From Streptomyces violens (lineage in GTDB: Bacteria; Actinomycetota; Actinomycetes; Streptomycetales; Streptomycetaceae), in assembly GCF_000717745.1 (NCBI RefSeq), contig NZ_JOBH01000006.1, positions 248,001 through 312,000 of the forward strand: 64,000 nt of DNA, in the 5' to 3' direction. Both the position numbers and the translations under genes were made by a program. The stretch's first letter is position 1. Every line of letters begins with the position of its first letter. Shown piece after piece: positions 35,286 through 47,659 of this stretch. The notes beneath the pieces were generated by a model. The model did not search any database, was not told the DNA's origin, and worked only from the letters and a program-made list of their open reading frames with translations.

Positions 35286-35337
35286 GGTGGTGGCTCCTCC
35301 GGTGAGGCTCGCGGGGTGCTCAGGACGGTGCGGGCAT

Positions 35338-36474
35338 TCACAGGTCGAGGGCGACGGGGCCGCTGGCGGCCGAGACACAGGTCTGGATCAGGTCGCCCGG
35401 CTCTCCGTGCACTTCGCCGGTGCGCAGGTCGCGGACGCGGCCGTGCAGCAGCGGGCTGACGCAGCCGAAGCAGATGCCCATGCGGCAGCCGCTCGGCATG
35501 GCCACCCCGGCGGCCTCCCCGACGTGGAGCAGCGGGGTACCGGTGCCTGCGGCCGTCTCCACGCCGCTCGCGGCGAACTGCACGGGTACGCCCGGGGCGG
35601 CACTGCCGGTGGCATCGGACGGCAACAGCGGTGGGGGCCGGAACCGCTCGATGTGCAGGCGCTCGGCGAGTCCTTCGGCGGCCCAGAGCCGTTCGGCGGA
35701 TTCCAGCAGCGCGGCGGGGCCGCAGGCCCAGGTGTCGCGCTCGCGCCAGTCCGGGCAGAGGGCGGGCAGTTGCTCCGGGGTGAGGTGGCCGGCCGGGCGG
35801 GCGCCGGCGCGGGTGTGGTGCTCGTACAGCCGGAACCACGGCAAGTCCTCGGCCATCGCCCGCAGTTCCGGGCCGAAGACGGTGCGGGCGGGATCGGGAG
35901 CGGAGTGCACCAACAGTACGTCGGTGCCCTCTGCCGGCCGGTCATCACTGTCGAGGGCGCGCAGTATGGCCATGACCGGGGTGATGCCGATCCCGGCGGT
36001 GAGCAGCAGCAGTCGCCGGGGAGGCGCGTCGGGCAGATGGAAGTCGCCCTGGGCCGGGCCGAGGCGCAGTACCTCCCCGGGCTGGAGGCGGTGGGCCAGG
36101 TGACGGGAGACGCGGCCGTCCGGCAGGGCCCTGACCGTGATCGTGAACGGGTCTCCGGGCCTGCCGGGCGGGGCGGTGAGCGAGTAGGTGCGCCAGTGCA
36201 GGACCCCGCCGATCCGCACGCCCACCGGGACGTACTGCCCGGCTCTGCGAGCGGGCCGCCAGCCGTGGCCGGGACGGATGACCAGGGTCGTCGCGTCCGA
36301 GGTCTCCGCCCGTACCTCCTCGACCCGCCCGGCGGGCCACCGCCGCGACAGCAGTGGATCGGCCATCGCCAGGTAGTCGTCCGGGAGCAGGGGCGTGGTC
36401 AGCCGCCCCGCTGCTCCCAGTACCAGGCGGACGACCCTCTCGGACAGGGCACTGCGATGCAAGAGACGGGCCAT
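35338..36474 (-). CDS. Ferredoxin-NAD(P) reductase for desaturase (FAD, NAD, 2Fe-2S)
   Basis: 378 residues. FAD-binding domain with WRTYSLTAPPG (about residue 95), NAD domain with LLTAGIGITPVMAIL, and a C-terminal plant-type 2Fe-2S ferredoxin (PSGCRMGICFGC plus a later Cys in LIQTC). The layout equals oxidoreductases that feed electrons to stearoyl desaturases. It precedes the desaturase by 52 bp, so the two should be cotranscribed and form the complete electron chain. Confidence 0.92.
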   Translation of the reverse strand: MARLLHRSALSERVVRLVLGAAGRLTTPLLPDDYLAMADPLLSRRWPAGRVEEVRAETSDATTLVIRPGHGWRPARRAGQYVPVGVRIGGVLHWRTYSLTAPPGRPGDPFTITVRALPDGRVSRHLAHRLQPGEVLRLGPAQGDFHLPDAPPRRLLLLTAGIGITPVMAILRALDSDDRPAEGTDVLLVHSAPDPARTVFGPELRAMAEDLPWFRLYEHHTRAGARPAGHLTPEQLPALCPDWRERDTWACGPAALLESAERLWAAEGLAERLHIERFRPPPLLPSDATGSAAPGVPVQFAASGVETAAGTGTPLLHVGEAAGVAMPSGCRMGICFGCVSPLLHGRVRDLRTGEVHGEPGDLIQTCVSAASGPVALDL

Positions 36475-37055
36475 GCTCCGGATGTCCTCTCCTCGACCCG
36501 TCCACTCTTACGAGCCCAGGGGGCAGGAGGCAAAGCGGCAGGGCGGTAATCCGCCGAAGCGCGCTGCAACGCCGGCCTAGCCTTTGACCGGAATCGCTGC
36601 ACCGACGGTTCGCGTCAGAAGGCCGAGATGCCTTGCCCGATGACGGCTTCGTCCGCCATCAGCGCGCCTGCGGTCAGGACGCTGCCCGGGATCGCGGCGG
36701 CGGCCATCAGCCGGGCCGCGGCCGAGGGCTCGGTCTCGGGCGGGATCACCAGCAGGTCCCGGCGGCCGACGGCAATCCGGCTTTTTATGGTCACCGGAAA
36801 TGACACCCGCGTGGAAGCCGGTGTGCGAAATACTCCCAGTACTTTGACTGTACACCCGTTCGGCTGACTCTGACCCGTGTGACCAGGTGTTTTCCGACTG
36901 GGGGAGTGGCCGGTTCGCTGTGGTGAGCGGCGGCGCGGGCGGCGGGAGTACCGTGTAATGACGGCATGCTCGTGCACCTCAGGCGACCGGGCACCCGCAT
37001 CGGTGCCGGCCCTGCGACGAGGTGACGGCCGTACCCCGTAGACGGGCGGACCCTC
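36475..37055. other. Mostly non-coding gap with one possible short ORF
   Basis: 581 bp between the reductase start and the DUF5994 start. Apart from the doubtful minus-strand ORF at 36615-36795, I see no gene. G/C drops in places (36780-36900), which suggests promoter sequence for the desaturase operon and for the DUF5994 gene. Confidence 0.5.
36615..36795 (-). CDS. Possible small protein or gene fragment, unrecognised
   Basis: A GTG-initiated frame of about 59 codons (VTIKSRIAVGRRDLLVIPP onward, ending VIGQGISAF) with strong G/C at third positions from codon 7. This suggests true coding origin. There is no ribosome site and the frame stays open upstream with poor coding bias, so this looks like the 3' remnant of a longer gene. 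I do not recognise the family. Confidence 0.35.
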
Positions 37056-37538
37056 ATGGCTGACTCCGACACTCCCCAGACACCCCTGCTGCTCCTGCCG
37101 GACGCGATCCACCAGGCGGTGAAACCCGGTGTCGCACTGCTGCGGCTGGAGACCACACGGTCCCGGCAGGGAGTCCTGGACGGTGCGTGGTGGCCGCGCA
37201 CGAGGAACATCGAAACCGAGCTGCCCGAGCTGATCAGTGTGTTGACCGAGCACCTCGGGCCGATCACCCGCGTAGGACTCGACGCATCCGCCTGGGAGAG
37301 CCTCCCGACCCGTCTGGTCATCGACGACCGCGTCGTACACCTCGACTCCGATCCGGTCGGCGACGACACCGTTCTCATCACCCGCGGCGACAAGGACCAC
37401 TTCGCCCTGCTGGTGGTCCCTCCGGACGCCACCGCCGACGCCGCCCGCGAAGCGATGGCCCGCGCCGTCCGCGCCGACAACATCACCCCGGCCGCACAGA
37501 TCCTCGTCGCCACCCGCCCCGACCCCGGGACCGAGTAA
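37056..37538 (+). CDS. DUF5994 family protein
   Basis: 160 residues. The sequence fits the actinomycete DUF5994 family: a GVLDGAWWPRTRNIETELPEL motif (here split around residues 40-60), TRVGLDASAW and a C-terminal LLVVPPDATADAA. The function is unknown; members are small soluble proteins, often near GAF-ANTAR or stress genes, as here. It converges on the GAF-ANTAR gene at 37551 with a 12-bp gap. Confidence 0.85.
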   Translation: MADSDTPQTPLLLLPDAIHQAVKPGVALLRLETTRSRQGVLDGAWWPRTRNIETELPELISVLTEHLGPITRVGLDASAWESLPTRLVIDDRVVHLDSDPVGDDTVLITRGDKDHFALLVVPPDATADAAREAMARAVRADNITPAAQILVATRPDPGTE

Positions 37539-37550
37539 CGGGCTTTCCGC

Positions 37551-38360
37551 TCAGGGTGCTCTTCCGTCCTGCCGGGGGCTCTCCTCGTTGGGCGGGAGAG
37601 GAAGGGTGACGGTGCCGTCGATGACGTCGCGGGCCAGGTCGGCGATGCGGATCTGGTGGTGGCGGGCGTGGGCCCGCAGGCGTTGGAAGGCGGTGGCGGG
37701 ATCGATGGCGTGGTGGGAGGAGAGATAGCCCTTGGCCTGTTCGATGACCGTGCGGGTATTCAGGGCTCCTTGGAGCTGTGTGCTCAGTGTGCGGTGATGG
37801 TCCAGGACGGTCTGCTGGAGCAGGGAGATGGCGGTGGCATCGGCCAGGGCTCGGGCGAGGCGCTGGTCGGCTTCGCACAGCGGGCCGGTGGCGTGGCGGA
37901 AGAGGTTCAGCACGCCGATGGTCTCCTCTCGCAGCCGGATCGGGCTGGCGTGCACGGAGCGGTAGCCGGCGCGTTGGGCGCGGGCGCTGAAGTCCGGCCA
38001 GCGGGAATGGAGGGCCAGGTCCGAGTGGTCGACGGCGGCGCCCTTGCGGTAGGCGCTGAGGCAGGGGCCCTCGCGGGCGTCGAGTTCGAAGAGTTCTACG
38101 AGACGTACCTGTTCGGAGGTGGTGGCGACCAGGCGCAGCGGGCCGCCGGGCGCGGCCAGCATCACCCCGGCGTCGCCGATGTCCAAGAGGTCCATGCAGT
38201 GTTCGGCGACGCGGTACAGGAAGTCGGCGGGGTCGAAGTCGGCGACCAGGGTGTCGGCAACGTCGATCAGCGCGGCCGTCACCCGCATTTCACGGGACGG
38301 GGGGGGTGCAGGCCCATCAGGTGCGGGTGGCCCTGGCTCTGGTAAGGGCGGAATGGGCAC
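37551..38360 (-). CDS. GAF-ANTAR domain regulator
   Basis: 269 residues: GAF domain (about 25-175, VAEHCMDLLDIGDAGVML and REGPCLSAY) followed by an ANTAR RNA-binding domain (about 180-245, TRTVIEQAKGYLSSHH). ANTAR proteins bind paired hairpins in mRNA leaders and prevent termination; the GAF part senses a small ligand or redox state. The gene faces a second GAF-ANTAR gene head to head, about 310 bp away. No response-regulator receiver is present. Confidence 0.9.
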   Translation of the reverse strand: MPIPPLPEPGPPAPDGPAPPPSREMRVTAALIDVADTLVADFDPADFLYRVAEHCMDLLDIGDAGVMLAAPGGPLRLVATTSEQVRLVELFELDAREGPCLSAYRKGAAVDHSDLALHSRWPDFSARAQRAGYRSVHASPIRLREETIGVLNLFRHATGPLCEADQRLARALADATAISLLQQTVLDHHRTLSTQLQGALNTRTVIEQAKGYLSSHHAIDPATAFQRLRAHARHHQIRIADLARDVIDGTVTLPLPPNEESPRQDGRAP

Positions 38361-38669
38361 AGCAGCCTCCGGTTGTCGATGTCAGCGACCGGACCGGAAA
38401 CGTCATGCACGGGGGCTGGGTGGAGACCACCCGGAATACCAGCGCTGCCCTGTGGCCAGACTACGCCCGAGCGCGGCTCCGTGAGTCCGGCCGAACGCCC
38501 GTATACCCGCCTCGCCGCGAGGTGCCTCGCGGTCCGGGGACCTTGAGCCCGCGCCTCCACACGGCCATTCCGGTGGGGGTCGGGCGTAGGCTGGAGACAG
38601 CTGCCCGCGCATGACGCTGTTTCTCCCACGGCTATCCTGACATTGGCTTCCGATCGGGCAGTATCGGCG
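38361..38669. other. Divergent promoter region of two GAF-ANTAR genes
   Basis: 309 bp between divergent starts. No ORF with coding bias and no clear operator or ANTAR-type twin hairpin was found by eye. The true start of the right-hand gene may lie anywhere from 38643 to the first conserved codons. Confidence 0.5.
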
Positions 38670-39479
38670 GTGAGTGCCGGAGACCGGATCCGTACTGATG
38701 GACGCACGCTGGGCCGCTGGCGGCCCCGACAACTGTGTTCTGAACAACTGTGTTCTGAGCCTCCCGTGAGGCGCACGCGGCCGGAGGCCGCGCGACTGGC
38801 CTATTACCTTGCCCGCCACCGCGACGGGCCGGGCTCCATCGCCGCCGCGTGCCGGACGGCGCTGCGGGCTCCGTGCTCCGTAGGGCTGACACTGGCTGCG
38901 GACGCCGCCCTGGCCCGCCGGATCTCGCTGTGCTGCGACGGCCCGCTGGCCGACGCGGGCGAGACACTGCAGATCAACCTTGGCGAGGGGCCGTGCGTGC
39001 AAGCCCTTCAGCAGCGGGCCACGGTACTCGCGGCAGATCTGACCGACCCCGGCACCGTGCGGCTGTGGCCCGTCTTCGCCGATCAAGCCCAGGCCAGTGG
39101 CATCTACGCGGCCTTCGCCCTGCCCGCCGCATCCCACCCCCGCTTCGCGGACCGGGCGGGCATCGTCCTGTCCCTCTACCGCGACCGGTCCGGCCCGCTG
39201 TCCCCGGCCGACCAGCACACCGCCCGCATCCACCTGGAAGCCGCCCAACTCCTCCTCCAGGCCGCCTGTACCCCCGCGCCCGAGGACGATCCCCCCTTCT
39301 TCCACTTCGCACCGCCCCAGGCAGTCGTCCACCAGGCAATCGGCGTGATCATCCAGCGACACAACGTCTCCGCCGACCACGCACTCGATCGGCTGCGCGG
39401 CCACGCCCACAGCCATGGCCTCGATCTCAGCGACCTCGCCCACGCCATCGTCCACGAGGGCCTGGACCTTCCCGACTAG
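38670..39479 (+). CDS. GAF-ANTAR domain regulator (second copy)
   Basis: About 269 residues from GTG 38670 (start uncertain; TTG 38643 is in frame). GAF domain about 55-190 (SVGLTLAADAALARR, LGEGPCVQAL), ANTAR about 200-262 (AVVHQAIGVIIQRHNV). Same architecture as the gene at 37551 but clearly diverged. The N terminus contains a duplicated QLCSE unit made by a 15-bp tandem repeat. It may act as an antiterminator; targets unknown. Confidence 0.85.
   Translation: MSAGDRIRTDGRTLGRWRPRQLCSEQLCSEPPVRRTRPEAARLAYYLARHRDGPGSIAAACRTALRAPCSVGLTLAADAALARRISLCCDGPLADAGETLQINLGEGPCVQALQQRATVLAADLTDPGTVRLWPVFADQAQASGIYAAFALPAASHPRFADRAGIVLSLYRDRSGPLSPADQHTARIHLEAAQLLLQAACTPAPEDDPPFFHFAPPQAVVHQAIGVIIQRHNVSADHALDRLRGHAHSHGLDLSDLAHAIVHEGLDLPD
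38729..38758. repeat. 15-bp tandem duplication
   Basis: Two adjacent copies of CAACTGTGTTCTGA plus a final A or G (one difference), encoding QLCSE twice near the N terminus of the GAF-ANTAR protein. In frame, so it does not disrupt the gene. Confidence 0.85.
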
Positions 39480-39490
39480 CGCTGTGGCGC

Positions 39491-40396
39491 CTATGGTTCG
39501 CCGAGTTGTGCGCGAGGACCGTGGTGTTCGTGGCGAGCCTCTTCGTGGGCTGTGGTGGCGGACCAACTGGCCAGGAGGGCCAGGGCGTCGTGGCCGGGGG
39601 TGCCGGGTTCGGCACTGTACGCGGTGAGGGTGAGGCCGGGCTGGGCCGGCAGTTCCATCGCGTCGAAGTCGAGGGCGAGGACGCCGACGGCGGGGTGCCG
39701 GAAAGATTTGCGGCCGGTGTGATGCAGGCGCACGTTGTGTTTGGCCCAGGCGGTGCGGAACTCCTCGCTACGGGTGACCAGTTCACCGATGAGTCCGGTC
39801 AGGTCACTGTCGTGCGGGGCACGGCCGGCCTCGGTGCGCAGCAGGGAGACGGTGGTGTTGAGGGACTCCTCCCAGTCGGGGAAGAAGTCACGGCCGTGTG
39901 GGTGGAGGAACTGGTAGCGGGCGATGTTGACGGGCTCGGGGGCGTTGTCGGCGTACAGCGGGGAGTACAGGGCCCGGCCGAGGCGGTTGGTCGCGAGGAT
40001 GTCCAGGCGGCCGTTGCGTACGAAGGCGGGGGAGTCGCTCATGGAATTGAGGACGCGCAGGACGCTGTCCGGCAGCGGGCCGCGGGCGCGCTTGGTGCGG
40101 CGGACGGGGCGTTTGGCCGCGGCGCGGGCCAGGTCGTGGAGGTGGGCGCGTTCGGCGTCGTCGAGCTGGAGTGCGTTCGCGATGGCGTCGAGGACTTCCT
40201 CGGAGGCTCCGGCGAGGCGGCCGCGCTCGAGGCGGACGTAGTAGTCGATGCTGACGCCGGCGAGCAGGGCGACTTCCTCCCGGCGCAGGCCCGGAACGCG
40301 CCGGTTGCCGCCGTAGGCGGGCAGCCCGGCCTGCTGAGGGGTGATCTTGGCGCGGCGGGAGGCCAGGAACTCGCGGATGTCGCTCTGAGTACTCAC
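39491..40396 (-). CDS. MmyB-like XRE-family regulator
   Basis: 301 residues from GTG 40396. N-terminal helix-turn-helix (VPGLRREEVALLAGVSIDYY, residues about 33-55) and C-terminal MmyB-type ligand-binding domain (ARYQFLHPHGRDFFPDWE). Such proteins, common in Streptomyces, typically sit divergent to small oxidoreductase operons and control them, possibly by binding fatty acids. Here the divergent operon is carboxymuconolactone decarboxylase-like, cupin and aldo/keto reductase. Confidence 0.9.
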   Translation of the reverse strand: MSTQSDIREFLASRRAKITPQQAGLPAYGGNRRVPGLRREEVALLAGVSIDYYVRLERGRLAGASEEVLDAIANALQLDDAERAHLHDLARAAAKRPVRRTKRARGPLPDSVLRVLNSMSDSPAFVRNGRLDILATNRLGRALYSPLYADNAPEPVNIARYQFLHPHGRDFFPDWEESLNTTVSLLRTEAGRAPHDSDLTGLIGELVTRSEEFRTAWAKHNVRLHHTGRKSFRHPAVGVLALDFDAMELPAQPGLTLTAYSAEPGTPGHDALALLASWSATTAHEEARHEHHGPRAQLGEP

Positions 40397-40627
40397 GCAT
40401 TCCAGGCTAAGCCGGTCGGCGCACGGGTGGGGGGTCCTGTCAGTACCTGGCACGGCAGACCCTTCCTCACCTCGTTGACCTGCTCTTTCCTGGACAGCGG
40501 CAGCCGACCGCGCCCCGGCACCTCCGGAAATCCGTGGCGAGTCGGGTGCCGGACGGCCCCATGCAGCACAGCGTGCTACAGAGTGTTACGGGCCGGTCCC
40601 CGCACGTCGTACCGAGGAGTTTGACCC

Positions 40628-40951
40628 ATGCCGAAGCAGTCCGCGCCCCAGGAGCTCGCCGAGATCGCGCCGAAGCTCGTGGACGTCACCAATGACGTGC
40701 TGTTCGCCGACATCTGGGAGCGGCCCGGCCTGTCCCCGCGGGACCGGAGCCTGGTCACCGTCAGTGTGCTGGCCGCGCTGTACCGCAGCGAGCAGCTCGG
40801 CTACCACCTGGGCGTGGCCCTGGACAACGGCCTTAGCGTCGAGGAACTGTCCGAGGCCATCACCCACCTGGCCTTCTACGCCGGCTGGCCCAACGCCATG
40901 ACCGCGATCACCCGGCTCAAGAAGATCGCCGAGGAGCGCGGCGCCGCCTGA
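40628..40951 (+). CDS. Carboxymuconolactone decarboxylase-family protein
   Basis: 107 residues, all-alpha. The segment RDRSLVTVSVLAALYRSEQL and GYHLGVALDNGLSVEELSEA match the CMD family. The CxxC pair of AhpD-like peroxidases is absent, so redox activity of that kind is unlikely. First gene of a three-gene operon with a cupin (76-bp gap) and an aldo/keto reductase (48-bp gap). This trio under an MmyB-like regulator is widespread in actinomycetes and probably handles a small carbonyl compound. Confidence 0.9.
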   Translation: MPKQSAPQELAEIAPKLVDVTNDVLFADIWERPGLSPRDRSLVTVSVLAALYRSEQLGYHLGVALDNGLSVEELSEAITHLAFYAGWPNAMTAITRLKKIAEERGAA

Positions 40952-41027
40952 CCCTGCCGGCAGACAGCCGGCCGACCGATATCCGCATCACGTACACCGT
41001 CACCGTCCTGGACCAAGGAAACGAGCC

Positions 41028-41441
41028 ATGGAACACCTCACCGACACCCCCACTCTCAAGGCCCCGGCCGAGCGCTTCACGGGCGACGTCTACCTCAATC
41101 TGATCGAGACTCCCACCGAGCCGGCCCGCCTGGCCGCAGGCCTGGTGCGTTTCACCCCCGGCGCCCGCACCAACTGGCACTCCCACGCCCTGGGCCAGGT
41201 CCTCCACATCACCGATGGCGTCGGCCTGGTCGGCACCCGTGACGGCAACGTCGTACGCGTCAGCGCCGGCGAGACCGTCAAGTGCCCGGCCGGGGAGGAG
41301 CACTGGCACGGCGCCACCGATACCCACCTCATGGCCCACCTCGCCCTCGTCGTCGGCGACGGAGCCGGTGACGGCACCACCTGGCTGGAGCCGGTCACCG
41401 ACGAGCAGTACGCCGCTGCCCTCGCCACCGCCAACGGCTGA
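41028..41441 (+). CDS. Cupin-domain protein
   Basis: 137 residues forming a single cupin barrel. The first metal motif is NWHSHALGQVLHI and the second is EEHWHGATDTH, both with the His ligands kept. It resembles cupins of the hydroxynitrile lyase/GtnL type near CMD-like genes. Catalysis of C-C bond cleavage or isomerisation is possible. AAGGAAACGAGCC precedes the ATG. Confidence 0.9.
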   Translation: MEHLTDTPTLKAPAERFTGDVYLNLIETPTEPARLAAGLVRFTPGARTNWHSHALGQVLHITDGVGLVGTRDGNVVRVSAGETVKCPAGEEHWHGATDTHLMAHLALVVGDGAGDGTTWLEPVTDEQYAAALATANG

Positions 41442-45713
<4,272 letters not shown>

Positions 45714-45717
<4 letters not shown>

Positions 45718-47195
45718 GACGACACCTTCTCGGTGGTCTGCGCGTACAGCTTCAACAGGCTCTGGCCGAGCATCGCGGAACGGTAGAGGGAGCTGGCGCG
45801 ATGGTCGTCCATCGGCGTGCCCTCGCCCCGCAGCACCCGGGCCGCTGCCTCGACGGTACTCGCCGTCCACGGCTCGCCCTCCAGGGCGGCCTCGGTGGCG
45901 AGGGAGCGGATCGGGGTGGCGGCCACGCCGCCCAGACCGATGCGCGCCTTGCGGACGATGCCGTCCTCGATGTCGAGCGCGAAGGCGACGGCGACGCTGG
46001 AGATGTCGTCGAAGCGCCGCTTGGCGATCTTGTGGAAGGCCACGACCGGCGACAGCGGCAGCGGGATGCGCACCGAGCGGATCAGCTCGCCGGGACGGCG
46101 CACGCTCTGCCGGTAGCCGGTGAAGTAGTCCGCCAGCGGGACCACACGCTCACCGTCGGCGTCGGCGAGTACCACCGATGCCTCAAGGGCGAGCAGCACC
46201 GGCGGGCTGTCACCGATGGGGGAGCCGGTGCCCAGGTTGCCGCCGAGGGTCGCGCCATTACGGATGAGCCGGGACGCGAACTGCGGGAACAGTTCTGCGA
46301 GGAGCGGGACGTCGCCGTCGAGGCGGCGTTCGATCTCGGTGAGCGTCAGCGCCGCCCCGATCTCGATGCAGTCGGATTCGACGCGCAGCTCCCGCAGTTC
46401 GGGCAGCCGGTCGATGGCGACCACGCAATCCGCCCTGCGGGAGCGGATGTTCACCTCGACGCCATAGTCGGTGGATCCGGCGACCACCACCGCGTCGGGC
46501 CGCTCACGTAGCAACTGAAGCGTCTCGGCCAGGGTGCTCTTCCGCAGGAACGCGCTGTCGTCCTGGTGGTATTCGGTGGCAACCGGGGTGGGCGGCGACT
46601 GCTCGCGACGCTGCGCCAGTGGATCGTCGTCGGTGGGCTCCCCAACGGCGAACGCGGCGTCGCGAATCGGGCGGTAACCGGTGCAGCGGCACAGGTTGCC
46701 ACTCAGCGCGTGCAGGTCGAAACCGTTCGGTCCGTGCTCGGCGTCGGTGCTGTCGGCCGGGTCCGCGCCGTGACCCGAGTCCGCGTGCGTGCAGCGGTCG
46801 GGTCGGTAGTACTCGGCGGCCATGCTGCAGATGAATCCCGGTGTGCAGTAACCGCATTGAGAGCCGCCGCGGACCGCCATCTCCTCCTGTACCGGGTGCA
46901 GGGCGGGCGGCACGCCGGGCTCGCCGGCAGTGGCGAGACCTTCGGAGGTGATGACCTCCTGGCCGTCGAGCGCCGCGGCGGGGACCAGGCAGGCGTTGAC
47001 CGCCACCCAGTCGGTGGGCTTGTTCACCCCTGGACGGGCCACCAGGACCGAACAGGCGCCGCATTCACCCTCGGCGCAGCCCTCCTTGGTACCGGTGAGG
47101 CCACGCTCGCGCAGAAAATCCAGCACCGTGGTGTGGGGTGCGGCCGGCGCGATCGGTGTTTCTTTCCCGTTGACCGTTATCCGTGCCGCTACCAT
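45714..47195 (-). CDS. xdhA: Xanthine dehydrogenase, 2Fe-2S and FAD subunit
   Basis: 493 residues. The start MVAARITVNGKETP is set by homology to XdhA N termini; CGAAGG is 5-10 bases upstream. Two 2Fe-2S clusters are visible: plant-type C40, C45, C48, C69 and the all-alpha C114, C117, C169, C171 (CGYCTPG, CRCTGY). The C-terminal two-thirds is the CO-dehydrogenase-type FAD domain (LGGNLGTGSPIGD). It takes electrons from the molybdenum subunit to NAD. First gene of xdhABC; two strong inverted repeats lie 150-195 bp upstream. Confidence 0.94.
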
Positions 47196-47348
47196 GACGG
47201 GCCTTCGTTTCGGTGCGGGGCAGGTTGATTCATCATGTTCGCCAATTTCAGGCAGCTTTCTAGGTTCAGACACGCCACGTAAGAGAAGCGGGCACACATC
47301 GGCGCGCAACAACGGCATGCCGGAAAGTGATAAGGGGAAACCCGAGAA

Positions 47349-47389
47349 TGTGCCACGAACGGGCACAAAATGTGCCGCAAACGGGCACA
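47349..47389. promoter_or_regulatory. Tandem inverted-repeat operators upstream of xdh operon
   Basis: Two near-identical inverted repeats: TGTGCC-N7-GGCACA at 47349-47367 and again at 47371-47389. They start 22 bp apart, two helical turns, and the spacers (ACGAACG and GCAAACG) are similar too. A matching half site CGGGCACA occurs at 47289-47296. This is a convincing cooperative operator, most likely for the xdh genes, which start 154 bp away. Confidence 0.7.
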
Positions 47390-47600
47390 TGGGAACGGCG
47401 TGCTCAGCAGCCGTGCGCGACCCGACCCGGAACCCAGACCGTACGGCGGGCGAGGCGGCCCAGATCAGAGCAGGTGCACATCTGCTGGTCGCCTCCTTCG
47501 GGTGGTTGTGGGTCTGCTTCCGTCGCAAAGTAGTGGCCGCGGCCACCGGGGTCAAGAGGTTGACCTTGGTCTTTAGAACTCACCGGTGCCGCCCGCACGA

Positions 47601-47642
47601 CTGACGCGCCGGCCGGCACATCGCTGCCGGCCGGCGCGTCAG
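47601..47642. terminator. Strong hairpin terminator after dehydratase gene
   Basis: Arms CTGACGCGCCGGCCGGC (47601-47617) and its exact complement (47626-47642), 17 bp, with an 8-base loop. It lies 18 bp beyond the stop of the talarate/galactarate dehydratase gene on the minus strand. Confidence 0.85.
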
Positions 47643-47659
47643 TGGCGCGGGTGGAAGGA

